Assembly: GCA_052298855.1 (NCBI GenBank)
Contig: DAVZXP010000006.1
Coordinates: 1 to 64,000 of the forward strand
Direction: 5' to 3'
Length of the DNA: 64,000 nt
Source: Fimenecus sp052298855
GTDB taxonomy: Bacteria; Bacillota; Clostridia; Oscillospirales; Acutalibacteraceae
Shown here: one piece after another, positions 41,607-50,041 of the stretch
Layout: each line of letters begins with the position of its first letter
How positions within the stretch are numbered: the first letter of the stretch is position 1
Notes under the pieces: model-generated
Databases searched by the model: none
The model's input: only the letters and a program-made list of their open reading frames with translations
Told to the model about the DNA's origin: nothing
Translations under genes and position numbers: made by a program

Positions 41607-42759
41607 AATATTTAAAACAGTCGGCATAATGCTTATGTTAATTATCGTATTCTGTGCTTTTTATAACAGAAAAACTCTTTTAAGCTTTATACCGACGGAT
41701 TTTTCTAAGGTGGAAATGATTTACGATAATCGCACCGATGATGAAGTGAATGTGCGGTATTATTATAATCATTTGAGCGATAACGCAAAAATAGCGTACA
41801 CCCTTATAGTGCCGGAGATCTATAAGCATACCGAATCAATAGAAATCCCAATGATTACCGACAGCGAATTTACAGCTTTGAATTATGCAGTTTCATATGA
41901 TAATCCGGATTTGATTTGCTATTCCGCACAATGCAAGATAAGAACAGAGGGAAACAAGTGCTATTTTGAGCCAACCTACACACATTCACAGCAGGAGTGC
42001 AACGATCTTTCAAGTCAGTTGAATTCGCAGGTCGATAAAGTTATAAACGAAGCGAGCAAACTTTCTTCTGATTATGAAAAGGAAAAATATGTTCACGATT
42101 ATATCTGTGAAAAGTGTAAATATGTTTTAACTGATGATTTGAAGTCTACGGCTTATGATGCACTTGTCGGCGGAGAAGCTGTATGCGAGGGCTATGCGAG
42201 AGCGATGCAGCTTTTGCTCAATAAGCTCGGCGTTGAGAACTTCCTTGTAATAGGCGACGCTAAAAATGACGACGGCGAGATTGAACCTCATATGTGGAAT
42301 ATCGTTAAAATTAACGGTAATAATTACCATCTTGATGTCACATGGGATGATAATGACCAGACCGATTCGCCCGATATAAAAACTCATCTTTATTTTAATG
42401 TTACAACAAAGCAAATTTCCGCAAACCACTTTAACATAAAGCCGGAGAATATCGACTGCACCGCAACCGAGTTCAACTATGCGAGGGCAGAGGGCTTGCT
42501 GTTCGGAAATTACGGAAAAACGATTAAGCCGGCGATTGAAACGGGAATTACCGATAATTTCAAAAACGGAAAAAGCTATGTTGAGATTTTTGCCGTAAGT
42601 GAGCAGTCATATAGAGAGATTTATAAAAAGCTTGTTGACTCGGACGGCATTTCGGAAATTGCAATAGAGCTGCGGAATAAAAACGGTAATATGAAATTCA
42701 CGCAATATCAAACCTTCGAGAACAAGGAAATGTATTATATGCAGTTCGTTTTGTCTTGA
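41599..42759 (+). CDS. Transglutaminase-like domain protein, membrane-anchored
   Basis: A 386-residue protein with an N-terminal anchor (about 4-23) and a transglutaminase-like core. The pattern is VHDYICEKCKYVL, then GGEAVCEGYARAMQLLLNKLG (nucleophile Cys in the EAVCEGYA motif), PHMWNIVKING (His) and YHLDVTWDD (Asp). In this family the fold often acts as a protease or cross-linker at the cell surface. Translation overlaps the LCP-like gene, so the two may work together at the envelope. It precedes folE by about 35 bases. Confidence 0.82.
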   Translation: MRKIFKTVGIMLMLIIVFCAFYNRKTLLSFIPTDFSKVEMIYDNRTDDEVNVRYYYNHLSDNAKIAYTLIVPEIYKHTESIEIPMITDSEFTALNYAVSYDNPDLICYSAQCKIRTEGNKCYFEPTYTHSQQECNDLSSQLNSQVDKVINEASKLSSDYEKEKYVHDYICEKCKYVLTDDLKSTAYDALVGGEAVCEGYARAMQLLLNKLGVENFLVIGDAKNDDGEIEPHMWNIVKINGNNYHLDVTWDDNDQTDSPDIKTHLYFNVTTKQISANHFNIKPENIDCTATEFNYARAEGLLFGNYGKTIKPAIETGITDNFKNGKSYVEIFAVSEQSYREIYKKLVDSDGISEIAIELRNKNGNMKFTQYQTFENKEMYYMQFVLS

Positions 42760-42794
42760 TTTTTGGTAATTGTACTCGGAAAGGTATGTGAGTT

Positions 42795-43358
42795 ATGGAC
42801 AAACAGAGAATTGAAAATGCGGTCAGAGAAATTCTTATCGCAATAGGCGAGGATCCCGACAGAGAGGGACTTTTGGAAACTCCGAAAAGAGTTGCAAATA
42901 TGTATGAGGAGATTTTTGCGGGGCTTGAGGCTAATCCCGAAAGGCACTTGAAAATCTTTAATGAGGGTAACAATGACGAAATGGTAGTAGTGCGTGATAT
43001 TCCGCTTTACTCAATGTGCGAACACCATTTATTGCCGTTTGTCGGAAAGGCTCATATTGCATATATTCCATCGGAGGGCAAGGTTATCGGACTTTCAAAG
43101 CTTGCAAGAATTGTTGACGATTACGCAAGACGTCCGCAAATTCAAGAAAGACTTACCTCACAGGTTGCGGATTTTCTCGAAGAGCATTTGCAGCCAAAGG
43201 GCGTAGCGGTTGTTATTGAAGCAGAGCATTTTTGTATGACAATGCGTGGTGCAAGGGCGGCAGGCGCTAAAACTCAAACCTCGGCATTAAGGGGAATGAT
43301 GAAAAAAGACCCGAGGACAAGAGCAGAGGCTATGTCCTTGCTTTTCGGAGGTAAATAA
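42795..43358 (+). CDS. folE: GTP cyclohydrolase I
   Basis: Converts GTP to dihydroneopterin triphosphate, the first step of tetrahydrofolate synthesis. The 187 residues include the zinc-binding Cys-His-His of SMCEHHLLPF, IPSEGKVIGLSKLARIVD, RRPQIQERLTSQ and EAEHFCMTMRG with the second zinc Cys. The stop overlaps the folP ATG by one base (TAATG). No folate riboswitch is visible in the short upstream gap. Confidence 0.97.
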   Translation: MDKQRIENAVREILIAIGEDPDREGLLETPKRVANMYEEIFAGLEANPERHLKIFNEGNNDEMVVVRDIPLYSMCEHHLLPFVGKAHIAYIPSEGKVIGLSKLARIVDDYARRPQIQERLTSQVADFLEEHLQPKGVAVVIEAEHFCMTMRGARAAGAKTQTSALRGMMKKDPRTRAEAMSLLFGGK

Positions 43359-44194
43359 TGGCATATTATTTCAAGGGCAACGGCTTTTCTTTTGAAATTA
43401 ACAAGAGAACATATATAATGGGCATATTAAACGTTACACCCGACTCGTTTTTTGACGGCGGACAGTGGAACAGCCCCGAAAAGGCGGTCGAACACGCTCT
43501 CAAAATGCAAGAGGACGGAGCCGATATAATCGATATAGGCGCACAGTCAACAAGACCGGGAAGTGTTCTTTTGTCGGAGGATGAAGAGCTTGAAATTATC
43601 AAAAAATACATTCCTGCCGTAACCTCGGCTGTTAATGTTCCCGTGTCGGTTGATACATTCTATCCGAAAGTTGCGGAATACTGCCTTGAAAACGGAGCGA
43701 AAATCATCAATGATGTAAGCTCAAAAATGGATAGGGAAATGGCACTTGTCGTTAAAAAGCACAATGCAGGCTGGATAGTAATGCACACGGGAAACGCTTC
43801 GGCTTCCCAAGAGGCTGACTATTCGAAATGCGGCGGCGTTGTAAATGATGTGCTTGCGTTTTTTGATAGGGCGGAGAAAATTGCGGCGGAATACTCTATA
43901 AGCCGTGAAAATATCTGCTTCGATATGGGATTTGGTTTCGGAAAATCTCATAATGATAATTTGGAACTTTTAAGAAATATAAACAAGCTGAAATCCCCCG
44001 AAAGAGCACTTTTGACAGCTCTTTCATGCAAACGCCTTGTTAAGAATGAAACGGGCGCAGATGGGTACGACAGAGTGTTCGGAACACTTGCAGCCGATAC
44101 GCTCGCAATAGCAGGCGGAACGGACTTTATCCGTGTTCATCATGTGAAAGAGGCTTGCTTGGCGGCAAAAATGACTGATGCGGTGGTGCGATAA
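43358..44194 (+). CDS. folP: Dihydropteroate synthase
   Basis: Joins the pterin pyrophosphate to p-aminobenzoate; the target of sulfonamides. The TIM barrel starts with MGILNVTPDSFFDGG (pyrophosphate loop), IIDIGAQSTRPGS, INDVSS, and ends with GTDFIRVHHVKE. 278 residues, intact and of normal length. It follows folE without a gap. Confidence 0.97.
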   Translation: MAYYFKGNGFSFEINKRTYIMGILNVTPDSFFDGGQWNSPEKAVEHALKMQEDGADIIDIGAQSTRPGSVLLSEDEELEIIKKYIPAVTSAVNVPVSVDTFYPKVAEYCLENGAKIINDVSSKMDREMALVVKKHNAGWIVMHTGNASASQEADYSKCGGVVNDVLAFFDRAEKIAAEYSISRENICFDMGFGFGKSHNDNLELLRNINKLKSPERALLTALSCKRLVKNETGADGYDRVFGTLAADTLAIAGGTDFIRVHHVKEACLAAKMTDAVVR

Positions 44195-44195
44195 T

Positions 44196-44558
44196 ATGGA
44201 CAAAATAAATGTAAAGGGTTTAAAGCTTTATGCATATCACGGTGTTAATCCCGAAGAAAAGGTTGACGGTCAGGAGTTTATTCTCGATATAAAATCCTAC
44301 CTTTCACTTGATTTGCCTTGCGAGAGCGATAATGTTGACGATACTGTAAGCTATGCAAAAATAATAAAGACTGCAAGAAGAGTTTTCTTGGCAGAAAAGT
44401 ATGATTTACTCGAGAAAGCAGGTCAGGTTGTTGCCGACGCAATACTTTCGGAATTTCCTAAAATCGAAAAGGTCAAGGTTGAGGTTAAAAAGCCTTTCGC
44501 ACCGATAAAAGCGGATTTTGATTATGTTTCGGTTGAAATAACAAGGAGCAGAAAATGA
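44196..44558 (+). CDS. folB: Dihydroneopterin aldolase
   Basis: Cleaves 7,8-dihydroneopterin to the hydroxymethyl pterin. The 120 residues have AYHGVNPEEKVDGQEF (substrate-binding Glu and Tyr region), VDDTVSYAKI and VEVKKPFAPI with the active Lys. The true start is the ATG after CGATAAT rather than an in-frame TTG/ATG upstream, because the family begins MDKI. SD is weak (GGTGG), consistent with coupling. The end overlaps folK. Confidence 0.95.
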   Translation: MDKINVKGLKLYAYHGVNPEEKVDGQEFILDIKSYLSLDLPCESDNVDDTVSYAKIIKTARRVFLAEKYDLLEKAGQVVADAILSEFPKIEKVKVEVKKPFAPIKADFDYVSVEITRSRK

Positions 44559-45025
44559 AAGCTGTACTCGGAATAGGAACAAATATCGGAAACAGACTTG
44601 AAAATATAGAAAATGTTTATTCTTCGCTGTCGCTTTTGCCAAATACGAAAATTATAAAAAAATCCTCCGTTTACGAAACTGAGCCGTGGGGATATGAACA
44701 GCAGGATAGGTTCTTAAATTGTGCCGTTCTCGTTGAAACCGAACTTTCGCCGAACGCCTTGCTCGGTGCGTGTCTCGGAATTGAGGCGGCTCTCGGCAGA
44801 GTGCGTAAATTCAAAAACGGGCCGAGGATAATTGATATTGATGTGCTTTTGTTGGAAAATACCGAGCTTTCAACAGACGAGCTTACAGTCCCCCATAAAT
44901 TTATCAGACAAAGAGATTTTGTGCTTGTTCCTTTGCACGATTTAGCGCCCGAAAACAATATTTTCGGCTATGATTTCGACAAGGAATATAGCGAAACCGA
45001 TAAGACGAAATTAACAAAGCAATAA
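44555..45025 (+). CDS. folK: 6-hydroxymethyl-7,8-dihydropterin pyrophosphokinase (HPPK)
   Basis: Adds pyrophosphate from ATP to the pterin. The 156 residues begin AVLGIGTNIGNRLENI; ETEPWGYEQQDRFLNCAV and the signature GPRIIDIDVLL (acidic metal site) and LTVPHKFIRQRDFVLVPL follow. The start overlaps the folB stop (ATGA). It is last of the four fol genes; folC, pabA/B and a folQ phosphatase are not in the window. Confidence 0.96.
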   Translation: MKAVLGIGTNIGNRLENIENVYSSLSLLPNTKIIKKSSVYETEPWGYEQQDRFLNCAVLVETELSPNALLGACLGIEAALGRVRKFKNGPRIIDIDVLLLENTELSTDELTVPHKFIRQRDFVLVPLHDLAPENNIFGYDFDKEYSETDKTKLTKQ

Positions 45026-45040
45026 AACAACAAAAATCAA

Positions 45041-45074
45041 CCCCACTATGATTGACGGATCGTTCATAGTGGGG
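45041..45074 (-). terminator. Terminator between folK and the GH95 gene
   Basis: A perfect 11-bp stem CCCCACTATGA/TCATAGTGGGG with a 12-base loop. The T-rich tract (TTGATTTTTGTTG) lies on the reverse-strand side, so it mainly ends the GH95 transcript; it may also slow the fol transcript. Confidence 0.75.
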
Positions 45075-45079
45075 AATTG

Positions 45080-47347
45080 TTATATTATAACCTTCAAGTT
45101 TTCGTTTTCTGAGTGTAATTTGTAATCGGTTATCCTGCCGTTTTTCCACGAAAAATCAATTTTAGCGTTGCCCTTAACTCTAAAGCCTTTTACGCTGCCG
45201 TCCTTCCATTCGCTCGGAAGAGCAGGGAGAAGATAGATGCTTTCGCCGTCGGACTGTACAAGCATTTCATTTATACCGCTTGCCGCACCAAAGTTGCCGT
45301 CGATTTGGAACGGGGGATGTGCGTCAAAGAGGTTTGGATATGTACCGCCGCCGTCGCCGTAGTTAAAGCCTGATTTTCTTCTCGATTTCACAGGACTTAA
45401 CTGCAAATTCAAAAGGTCATATGCCTTTTGTGCGTTCCTAAGACGAGCGTGGAAGTTAATTTTCCAAGCAAGACTCCAGCCCGTGCCTGCGTCGCCCCTG
45501 ATTTCAAGCGTTTTCTTGCAAGCGTCGAAAAGCTCGGGTGTATCATTTTTGTTTATGATGCTAAACGGATGCAATCCGATAAGATGTGATACATGGCGGT
45601 GGTGCTTGTCACGCTCTTTGTATTCGTCGTCCCATTCAAGAAGCTGATCCTTTGAGCCTATCTTGAACGGCTTGATATTTTTAATTTGCTCTTTTAACTT
45701 ATCTGTAAAATCGTCGCTTATGCCTACCGCTTCACAGCCTTTGAGATAATTTTCAAAGCAGTCAAGCACGATAGTATCCATTATAGTCGAGCTTTTTGCG
45801 ACAGAAGTTGCTTTTTCATTGCACTTGAAGGTGTTTTCGGGAGAGGTTGCAGGGCAAACAGAAAGCTTGCCGTCTCCGATGTCGGTTAAAATATCGGAAT
45901 AGAACTTGCACGCTTTTTTGAGTATCGGCAAAGCAAAATCCGAAAGGAATTCTCGGTCGCCCGTATATTCGTAGTATTCAAAAAGACTGTGGCAGAGCCA
46001 ACCCGAGCCGCCTTGCCAATATCCCCATTGGGCGTCGCCGTGAGTCGGTGCGGTAAAGCCCCAAATATCCGTGTTGTGATGAGCGACAAAGCCGCCTGCG
46101 TTGTAATATTCCTTTGCCGTCCTTTCGCCCGTAAAGCTTATAAGCTTAATCAGGTCGAAAAGCGGAAGCATAAGTTCCGGCATATCGAAGCAGAGTGTCG
46201 GCCAATAATTCATTTCCGTGTTTATGTTAATCGTGTAATTCGAATTCCACGGCGCACGCAGGTTTTCGCTCCAAATGCCTTGAAGATTCGTCGCTCTTGA
46301 ATTTTCTCTCGAGGAAGAAATCGTAAGATACTTTGCGAAATTCCAAAACAGCTCATAAAGTCCGAGGTCGGTTTTATCGGTTTTGAAAGCGATAAGCCGC
46401 TCATTTGTCGGAAGTGATGAATTTTGATTGTTCTTATTGAGCGTAAAAACTGTTCTTGAATAATACTTTGAATAATCGGCAATGTGTTCTTCCTTTAATA
46501 CGTCAAAACCTTTTTGAACAGCGGAATTTACAGCATTTACACAACTGCTTTTATAATCAATACCGCTTTTTGAAGCAGGGGTAAGACCGTCTTTGAAATT
46601 AGTCTTTGTACAAAGGAAAACCGTTGTTTGCGTGCTTTCCTTTACCCTGATTTTGTCGCTTGAGGAAACTACCGTGCCGTTTGAAATTACCTTGATTACA
46701 GTCCTAAAGGAAACGCCCTGTTCCTCCGGATTTTCGGAATATGTAAGCTCTGCGCAAGGGTATTTTGATAATTTTGAGCCGGAGTCGCTCGCACAAATCC
46801 CGTCAAGCGTAATTGTATCATTTTCATAAGTAACGGTGCTTCTCAATTTGCTTTTGAAATTAACGGAAAAATCAATGCCCTTTGATGAGCTTATTTTATA
46901 TATAAGCACATCCGAGGGATTGGAAACGAAAGCTTCCTTTGTGATTTTCACACCGCTTTTTTCATATTCACAGTCAAGAACGGCATTTTCAAGATTGAGC
47001 GTTCTTTTGTAATTCTTCGCACTCGAAAAAGAAAAAGGATGCTCGATATAAAGGTCACCGAGCGGAAGATAAGCCTGCGTCCAACAAGCCAAAAAGTTTT
47101 CGGTAAGCTCCTTTTGAGCCGAAATGAAATCATTTTTAAGCGCTAAAGACTGAGCTTTTTTGTATGCTTCATACGCTCCGTCCTTTTCGACATATCTCGG
47201 ACAGCCTGTCCAAAGAGTGTCGTGATTTAAGGCAATGCGGTCGGTTTTATCCGAGCAGAAAAACATACCGCCGAGAAAGCCGTTTCCCATCGGTATTGCG
47301 TTCGTCCAATATTTTGCAGGGGAGTCAAACCATACAGTGTTATTCAT
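45080..47347 (-). CDS. Glycoside hydrolase family 95 (alpha-L-fucosidase or galactosidase)
   Basis: A 755-residue GH95 enzyme. GH95 cleaves terminal alpha-1,2-linked fucose (or alpha-L-galactose) with inversion. The typical start NNTVWFDSPAKYWTNAIPMG, the LNHDTLWTG region, NTEMNYWPT with the two catalytic-site Asn residues, SPEN with the proton-donor Glu, and PPFQIDGNFG with the Asp are all present. No signal peptide or membrane span is visible, so it probably acts in the cytoplasm on imported glycans. It has its own strong promoter and no transporter or regulator beside it. Confidence 0.93.
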   Translation of the reverse strand: MNNTVWFDSPAKYWTNAIPMGNGFLGGMFFCSDKTDRIALNHDTLWTGCPRYVEKDGAYEAYKKAQSLALKNDFISAQKELTENFLACWTQAYLPLGDLYIEHPFSFSSAKNYKRTLNLENAVLDCEYEKSGVKITKEAFVSNPSDVLIYKISSSKGIDFSVNFKSKLRSTVTYENDTITLDGICASDSGSKLSKYPCAELTYSENPEEQGVSFRTVIKVISNGTVVSSSDKIRVKESTQTTVFLCTKTNFKDGLTPASKSGIDYKSSCVNAVNSAVQKGFDVLKEEHIADYSKYYSRTVFTLNKNNQNSSLPTNERLIAFKTDKTDLGLYELFWNFAKYLTISSSRENSRATNLQGIWSENLRAPWNSNYTININTEMNYWPTLCFDMPELMLPLFDLIKLISFTGERTAKEYYNAGGFVAHHNTDIWGFTAPTHGDAQWGYWQGGSGWLCHSLFEYYEYTGDREFLSDFALPILKKACKFYSDILTDIGDGKLSVCPATSPENTFKCNEKATSVAKSSTIMDTIVLDCFENYLKGCEAVGISDDFTDKLKEQIKNIKPFKIGSKDQLLEWDDEYKERDKHHRHVSHLIGLHPFSIINKNDTPELFDACKKTLEIRGDAGTGWSLAWKINFHARLRNAQKAYDLLNLQLSPVKSRRKSGFNYGDGGGTYPNLFDAHPPFQIDGNFGAASGINEMLVQSDGESIYLLPALPSEWKDGSVKGFRVKGNAKIDFSWKNGRITDYKLHSENENLKVII

Positions 47348-47374
47348 ATCGCACCTCTTTACTTTAATGAATTT

Positions 47375-47403
47375 ATTATATAATATCCCAATTAAAAGGT
47401 CAA
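47375..47403 (-). promoter_or_regulatory. Sigma-A promoter of the GH95 gene
   Basis: On the reverse strand TTGACC, 17 bases, a perfect TATAAT. The ATG lies about 28 bases downstream of the -10 with AGAGGTG as SD. Confidence 0.8.
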
Positions 47404-47484
47404 TCGAATATAAGGTTGAGTATTGAATTTAACGACAAAATATGATATATTTATAAAGTTATTTTATTGATTGGGGATATTCGT

Positions 47485-48363
47485 TTGCAATATGTAGTAA
47501 TGGACCTCGAATGGAACACGGCATACTGTAAGAAATTCGGCTGCTTCTTTAACGAAATAATCGAAATCGGCGCAGTAAAGCTTGATGAAAATTTTAATAT
47601 TAAGGACTCCGCTTCTGTAATTGTGAAGCCTCAAATCGGCAAGAAATTAAGAGGCAGAGTTAAAGACTTAACCCATATTACAAATGAGGATATTTCTTCG
47701 GGCATATCGTTTGAAGAGGCTGTAAAGGGCTTTTCGGAATGGCTCGGCGACGAGGAAAACACCTTTTTAACTTGGGGCGACGGCGATATACGGGTTTTCT
47801 CAAAGAACTATGAGTATTTCTTTAATATCGACGCCCTGCCGTTTATCGATAATTACGCAGACGCTCAAAAATACTGTCAATCATTTATTGACGCTCCGAG
47901 CGGTCAGCAGATAGGACTTGCCTCGGCTTGTGAAAAGCTGGGTGTAAATCCCGAGGATTTTTCGCACCACCGTGCACTTGATGACAGCTTGATGACCGTC
48001 GAGTGCATAAAGAAAGTATATGACAGCGCAAAGCTTCAAAAATACATAAGAAAATGTGATACCGCATTTTATAAAAAGCTTTCCTTTAAGCCGTATGTTA
48101 TCAAGGATTTGAACGATCCCGATATTGACAGGTCGAAGCTCAAATGTGTTTGCGATACCTGCGGCGGTAAGGTTGTAAAGAAGAAAAAATGGGGGTTTGT
48201 AAACAATTCCTTCAGAGCTGAATTTTATTGTCCTAACTGTGATAAAAACTTCAGAGTAAGCGTTAGATACAAAAGATATTTTGACAGGGTAGAGGCAAAG
48301 AAAACCTTTTCCGATATAGCGCAAAAGGATAGGCACAGAAGCAAGCAAAAAGAGAAGGCTTAA
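47485..48363 (+). CDS. DEDDh 3'-5' exonuclease with C-terminal zinc ribbon
   Basis: An exonuclease of the DnaQ/KapD type. VVMDLEWNT has the first Asp-Glu pair; EIGAVKLDENFNIK, DLTHITNEDISSG, FLTWGDGDIRVF and HHRALDDSLMTV give the remaining Asp and His residues. Start is taken as TTG preceded by GGGGA at 7 bases; an upstream TTG is less likely. After the domain (about residue 195) comes a zinc-ribbon pattern, CVCDTCGG and later CPNCDKNF, and a basic tail. The zinc ribbon suggests a nucleic-acid binding add-on; the physiological target is unknown. Confidence 0.85.
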   Translation: MQYVVMDLEWNTAYCKKFGCFFNEIIEIGAVKLDENFNIKDSASVIVKPQIGKKLRGRVKDLTHITNEDISSGISFEEAVKGFSEWLGDEENTFLTWGDGDIRVFSKNYEYFFNIDALPFIDNYADAQKYCQSFIDAPSGQQIGLASACEKLGVNPEDFSHHRALDDSLMTVECIKKVYDSAKLQKYIRKCDTAFYKKLSFKPYVIKDLNDPDIDRSKLKCVCDTCGGKVVKKKKWGFVNNSFRAEFYCPNCDKNFRVSVRYKRYFDRVEAKKTFSDIAQKDRHRSKQKEKA

Positions 48364-48372
48364 GGCACATTC

Positions 48373-48787
48373 GGTATGGCGGTGGCTTGCTGCCGTCGTT
48401 AAATCACAACAAATCAGCGGTTACATACAATTATATTTTTATATTATATCGTAGGGGCGAACTGTGTTCGCCCGTTTTTAATTTGCTATGAATTGGCGGG
48501 CGACCGCAGGTCGCCCCTACGGATCGTACGTAATTTTCAATATCGTTTCAACCGCAAATCATCATATATCAACAATCCGTAGGGACAGGGCTTGCCCCCG
48601 TCCGCAAAAAAATCACATATAAAATCAAATCAACGGACAACCGCAAGGGTTGTCCCTACGGTTGCATAATTTTTTCAAATTCAATAGCACCCGAAAGCAT
48701 TTTTGTTTTCGTTAATTTCCACGGCGGCAGCAAGCCACCGCCCTACTGTGTGGGACAAAAATCAAATTCACGGACAACCGCAAGATG
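48373..48787. repeat. Palindromic-repeat cluster B (CGTAGGG family, seven units)
   Basis: Non-coding cluster between convergent genes. Units: 1 at 48373-48398 (GGCGGTGGCTTGCTGCCG type, forward), 2 at 48449-48474 (GGCGAACTGTGTTCGCC, forward), 3 at 48495-48522 (GGCGACCTGCGGTCGCC, reverse), 4 at 48577-48604 (GGACAGGGCTTGCCCCCGTCC, forward), 5 at 48634-48661 (GACAACCCTTGCGGTTGTC, reverse), 6 at 48722-48746 (GGCGGTGGCTTGCTGCCGCC, reverse), 7 at 48770-48786 (half of the unit 5 type, truncated). Units 4 and 5 share a spacer with cluster C. Confidence 0.85.
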
Positions 48788-48812
48788 GCGAGAAAATATA
48801 ACGTTAAGCTTA

Positions 48813-48846
48813 TAAAAAAGAGCAGAGTGTTAAAACTCTGCTCTTT
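48813..48846 (-). terminator. Terminator of the serC-serA operon
   Basis: AAAGAGCAGAGT/ACTCTGCTCTTT stem with a short loop; reverse-strand reading gives a TTTTTATA tail right after the stem. Confidence 0.82.
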
Positions 48847-48863
48847 CTCTGTATATACGCCTA

Positions 48864-50027
48864 TTACTTAATAACCCTAACTCTGATAATATTATCAAGG
48901 GCTTTGATGGCCTCAATCGCATCGACGGAAACCTCGGTGTCGGTGTCAAGCATTGTATAGGCAAATTCGCCTCTTGATTTGTTTACCATATTGTCAATGT
49001 TGATATTCTCATTCGCAACCGAAGCCGAAATGTTGCTGATTACGTTCGGTACATTTTTGTGAAGAATTGTAATTCTTGTTTTACCGCTTCTCGGGACGGA
49101 CACGCTCGGGAAGTTAACGGAGTTTGTGATATTGCCGTTTTCAAGGTAATCGACAATTTCATTTACCGCCATAACCGCACAGTTGTCCTCCGATTCGGGA
49201 GTCGAAGCGCCAAGATGCGGAAGCACGATAACACCGTTTGCGTCAAGCAATGCACTGTTGCCGAAATCTGTAACGTAAGCCGCAACCTTACCGCTTGAAA
49301 GCGCTCTTATAATGTCATTGGTTTCAACAAGTTCTCCTCTTGAAAAATTGAGAATTCTGACATTGTCTTTCATTTTTGCAATGCTTATTGTATTGATTGC
49401 ACCCCTTGTGGAGTCGGTAAGCGGAACGTGAAGTGTGATATAATCGCAAGTCGCATATATATCATCAATGTTTGTAACGTGCTTTACGCTTCTTGAAAGG
49501 TTCCAAGCCGCATCAACCGAAAGATAGGGATCGTAGCCGTAAACCTCCATACCGAGTGACTGCGCCGCATTTGCAACGAGCACGCCGATAGCACCGAGTC
49601 CGATTACACCGAGTTTTTTGCCCTTGATTTCAGGACCTGCAAAGGCTGATTTACCCTTTTCAACGCTCTTTGAGAAATTTTCATCGCCTTTGAGCGTTGC
49701 CCTTACCCATTCGATTGCGGGAACAATCTTTCTTGACGAGAGCAAAAGACCGCACAGAACAAGCTCTTTAACTGCGTTTGCGTTAGCACCGGGAGTGTTG
49801 AAAACAACAATGCCCTTTTTCGCACATTCGTCAATCGGAATGTTGTTGACTCCTGCGCCTGCTCTTGCAACGGCAAGCGTTTCGGGTGCAAACTCCGTTT
49901 CGTGCATTGAAGCGGAACGAACAAGTATTGCGTCGGGATTTTTTATCTCATCCGAGCATTTGTAATCGGAAGTGAAATTTTTAATTCCTGTTTCCGAAAT
50001 TTTGTTAAGTGTTAAAACATTATACAT
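48864..50027 (-). CDS. serA: D-3-phosphoglycerate dehydrogenase (ACT-domain class)
   Basis: First step of serine synthesis. 387 residues of the short class: an N-terminal substrate domain, a Rossmann NAD domain with GKKLGVIGLGAIGVLVANAA, VRSASMHETEF and the catalytic His in VLPHLGASTPESE, and a C-terminal ACT domain (about 315-387, with NVPNVISNISASVANENINI) that may bind serine as feedback signal. It is 14 bases downstream of serC on the reverse strand. Confidence 0.94.
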   Translation of the reverse strand: MYNVLTLNKISETGIKNFTSDYKCSDEIKNPDAILVRSASMHETEFAPETLAVARAGAGVNNIPIDECAKKGIVVFNTPGANANAVKELVLCGLLLSSRKIVPAIEWVRATLKGDENFSKSVEKGKSAFAGPEIKGKKLGVIGLGAIGVLVANAAQSLGMEVYGYDPYLSVDAAWNLSRSVKHVTNIDDIYATCDYITLHVPLTDSTRGAINTISIAKMKDNVRILNFSRGELVETNDIIRALSSGKVAAYVTDFGNSALLDANGVIVLPHLGASTPESEDNCAVMAVNEIVDYLENGNITNSVNFPSVSVPRSGKTRITILHKNVPNVISNISASVANENINIDNMVNKSRGEFAYTMLDTDTEVSVDAIEAIKALDNIIRVRVIK

Positions 50028-50041
50028 TTCAATTACCTCTG

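Noticed and set aside
42760..42794. Tetrahydrofolate riboswitch before folE
   Set aside because: The gap is only about 35 bases, too short for the known THF aptamer.
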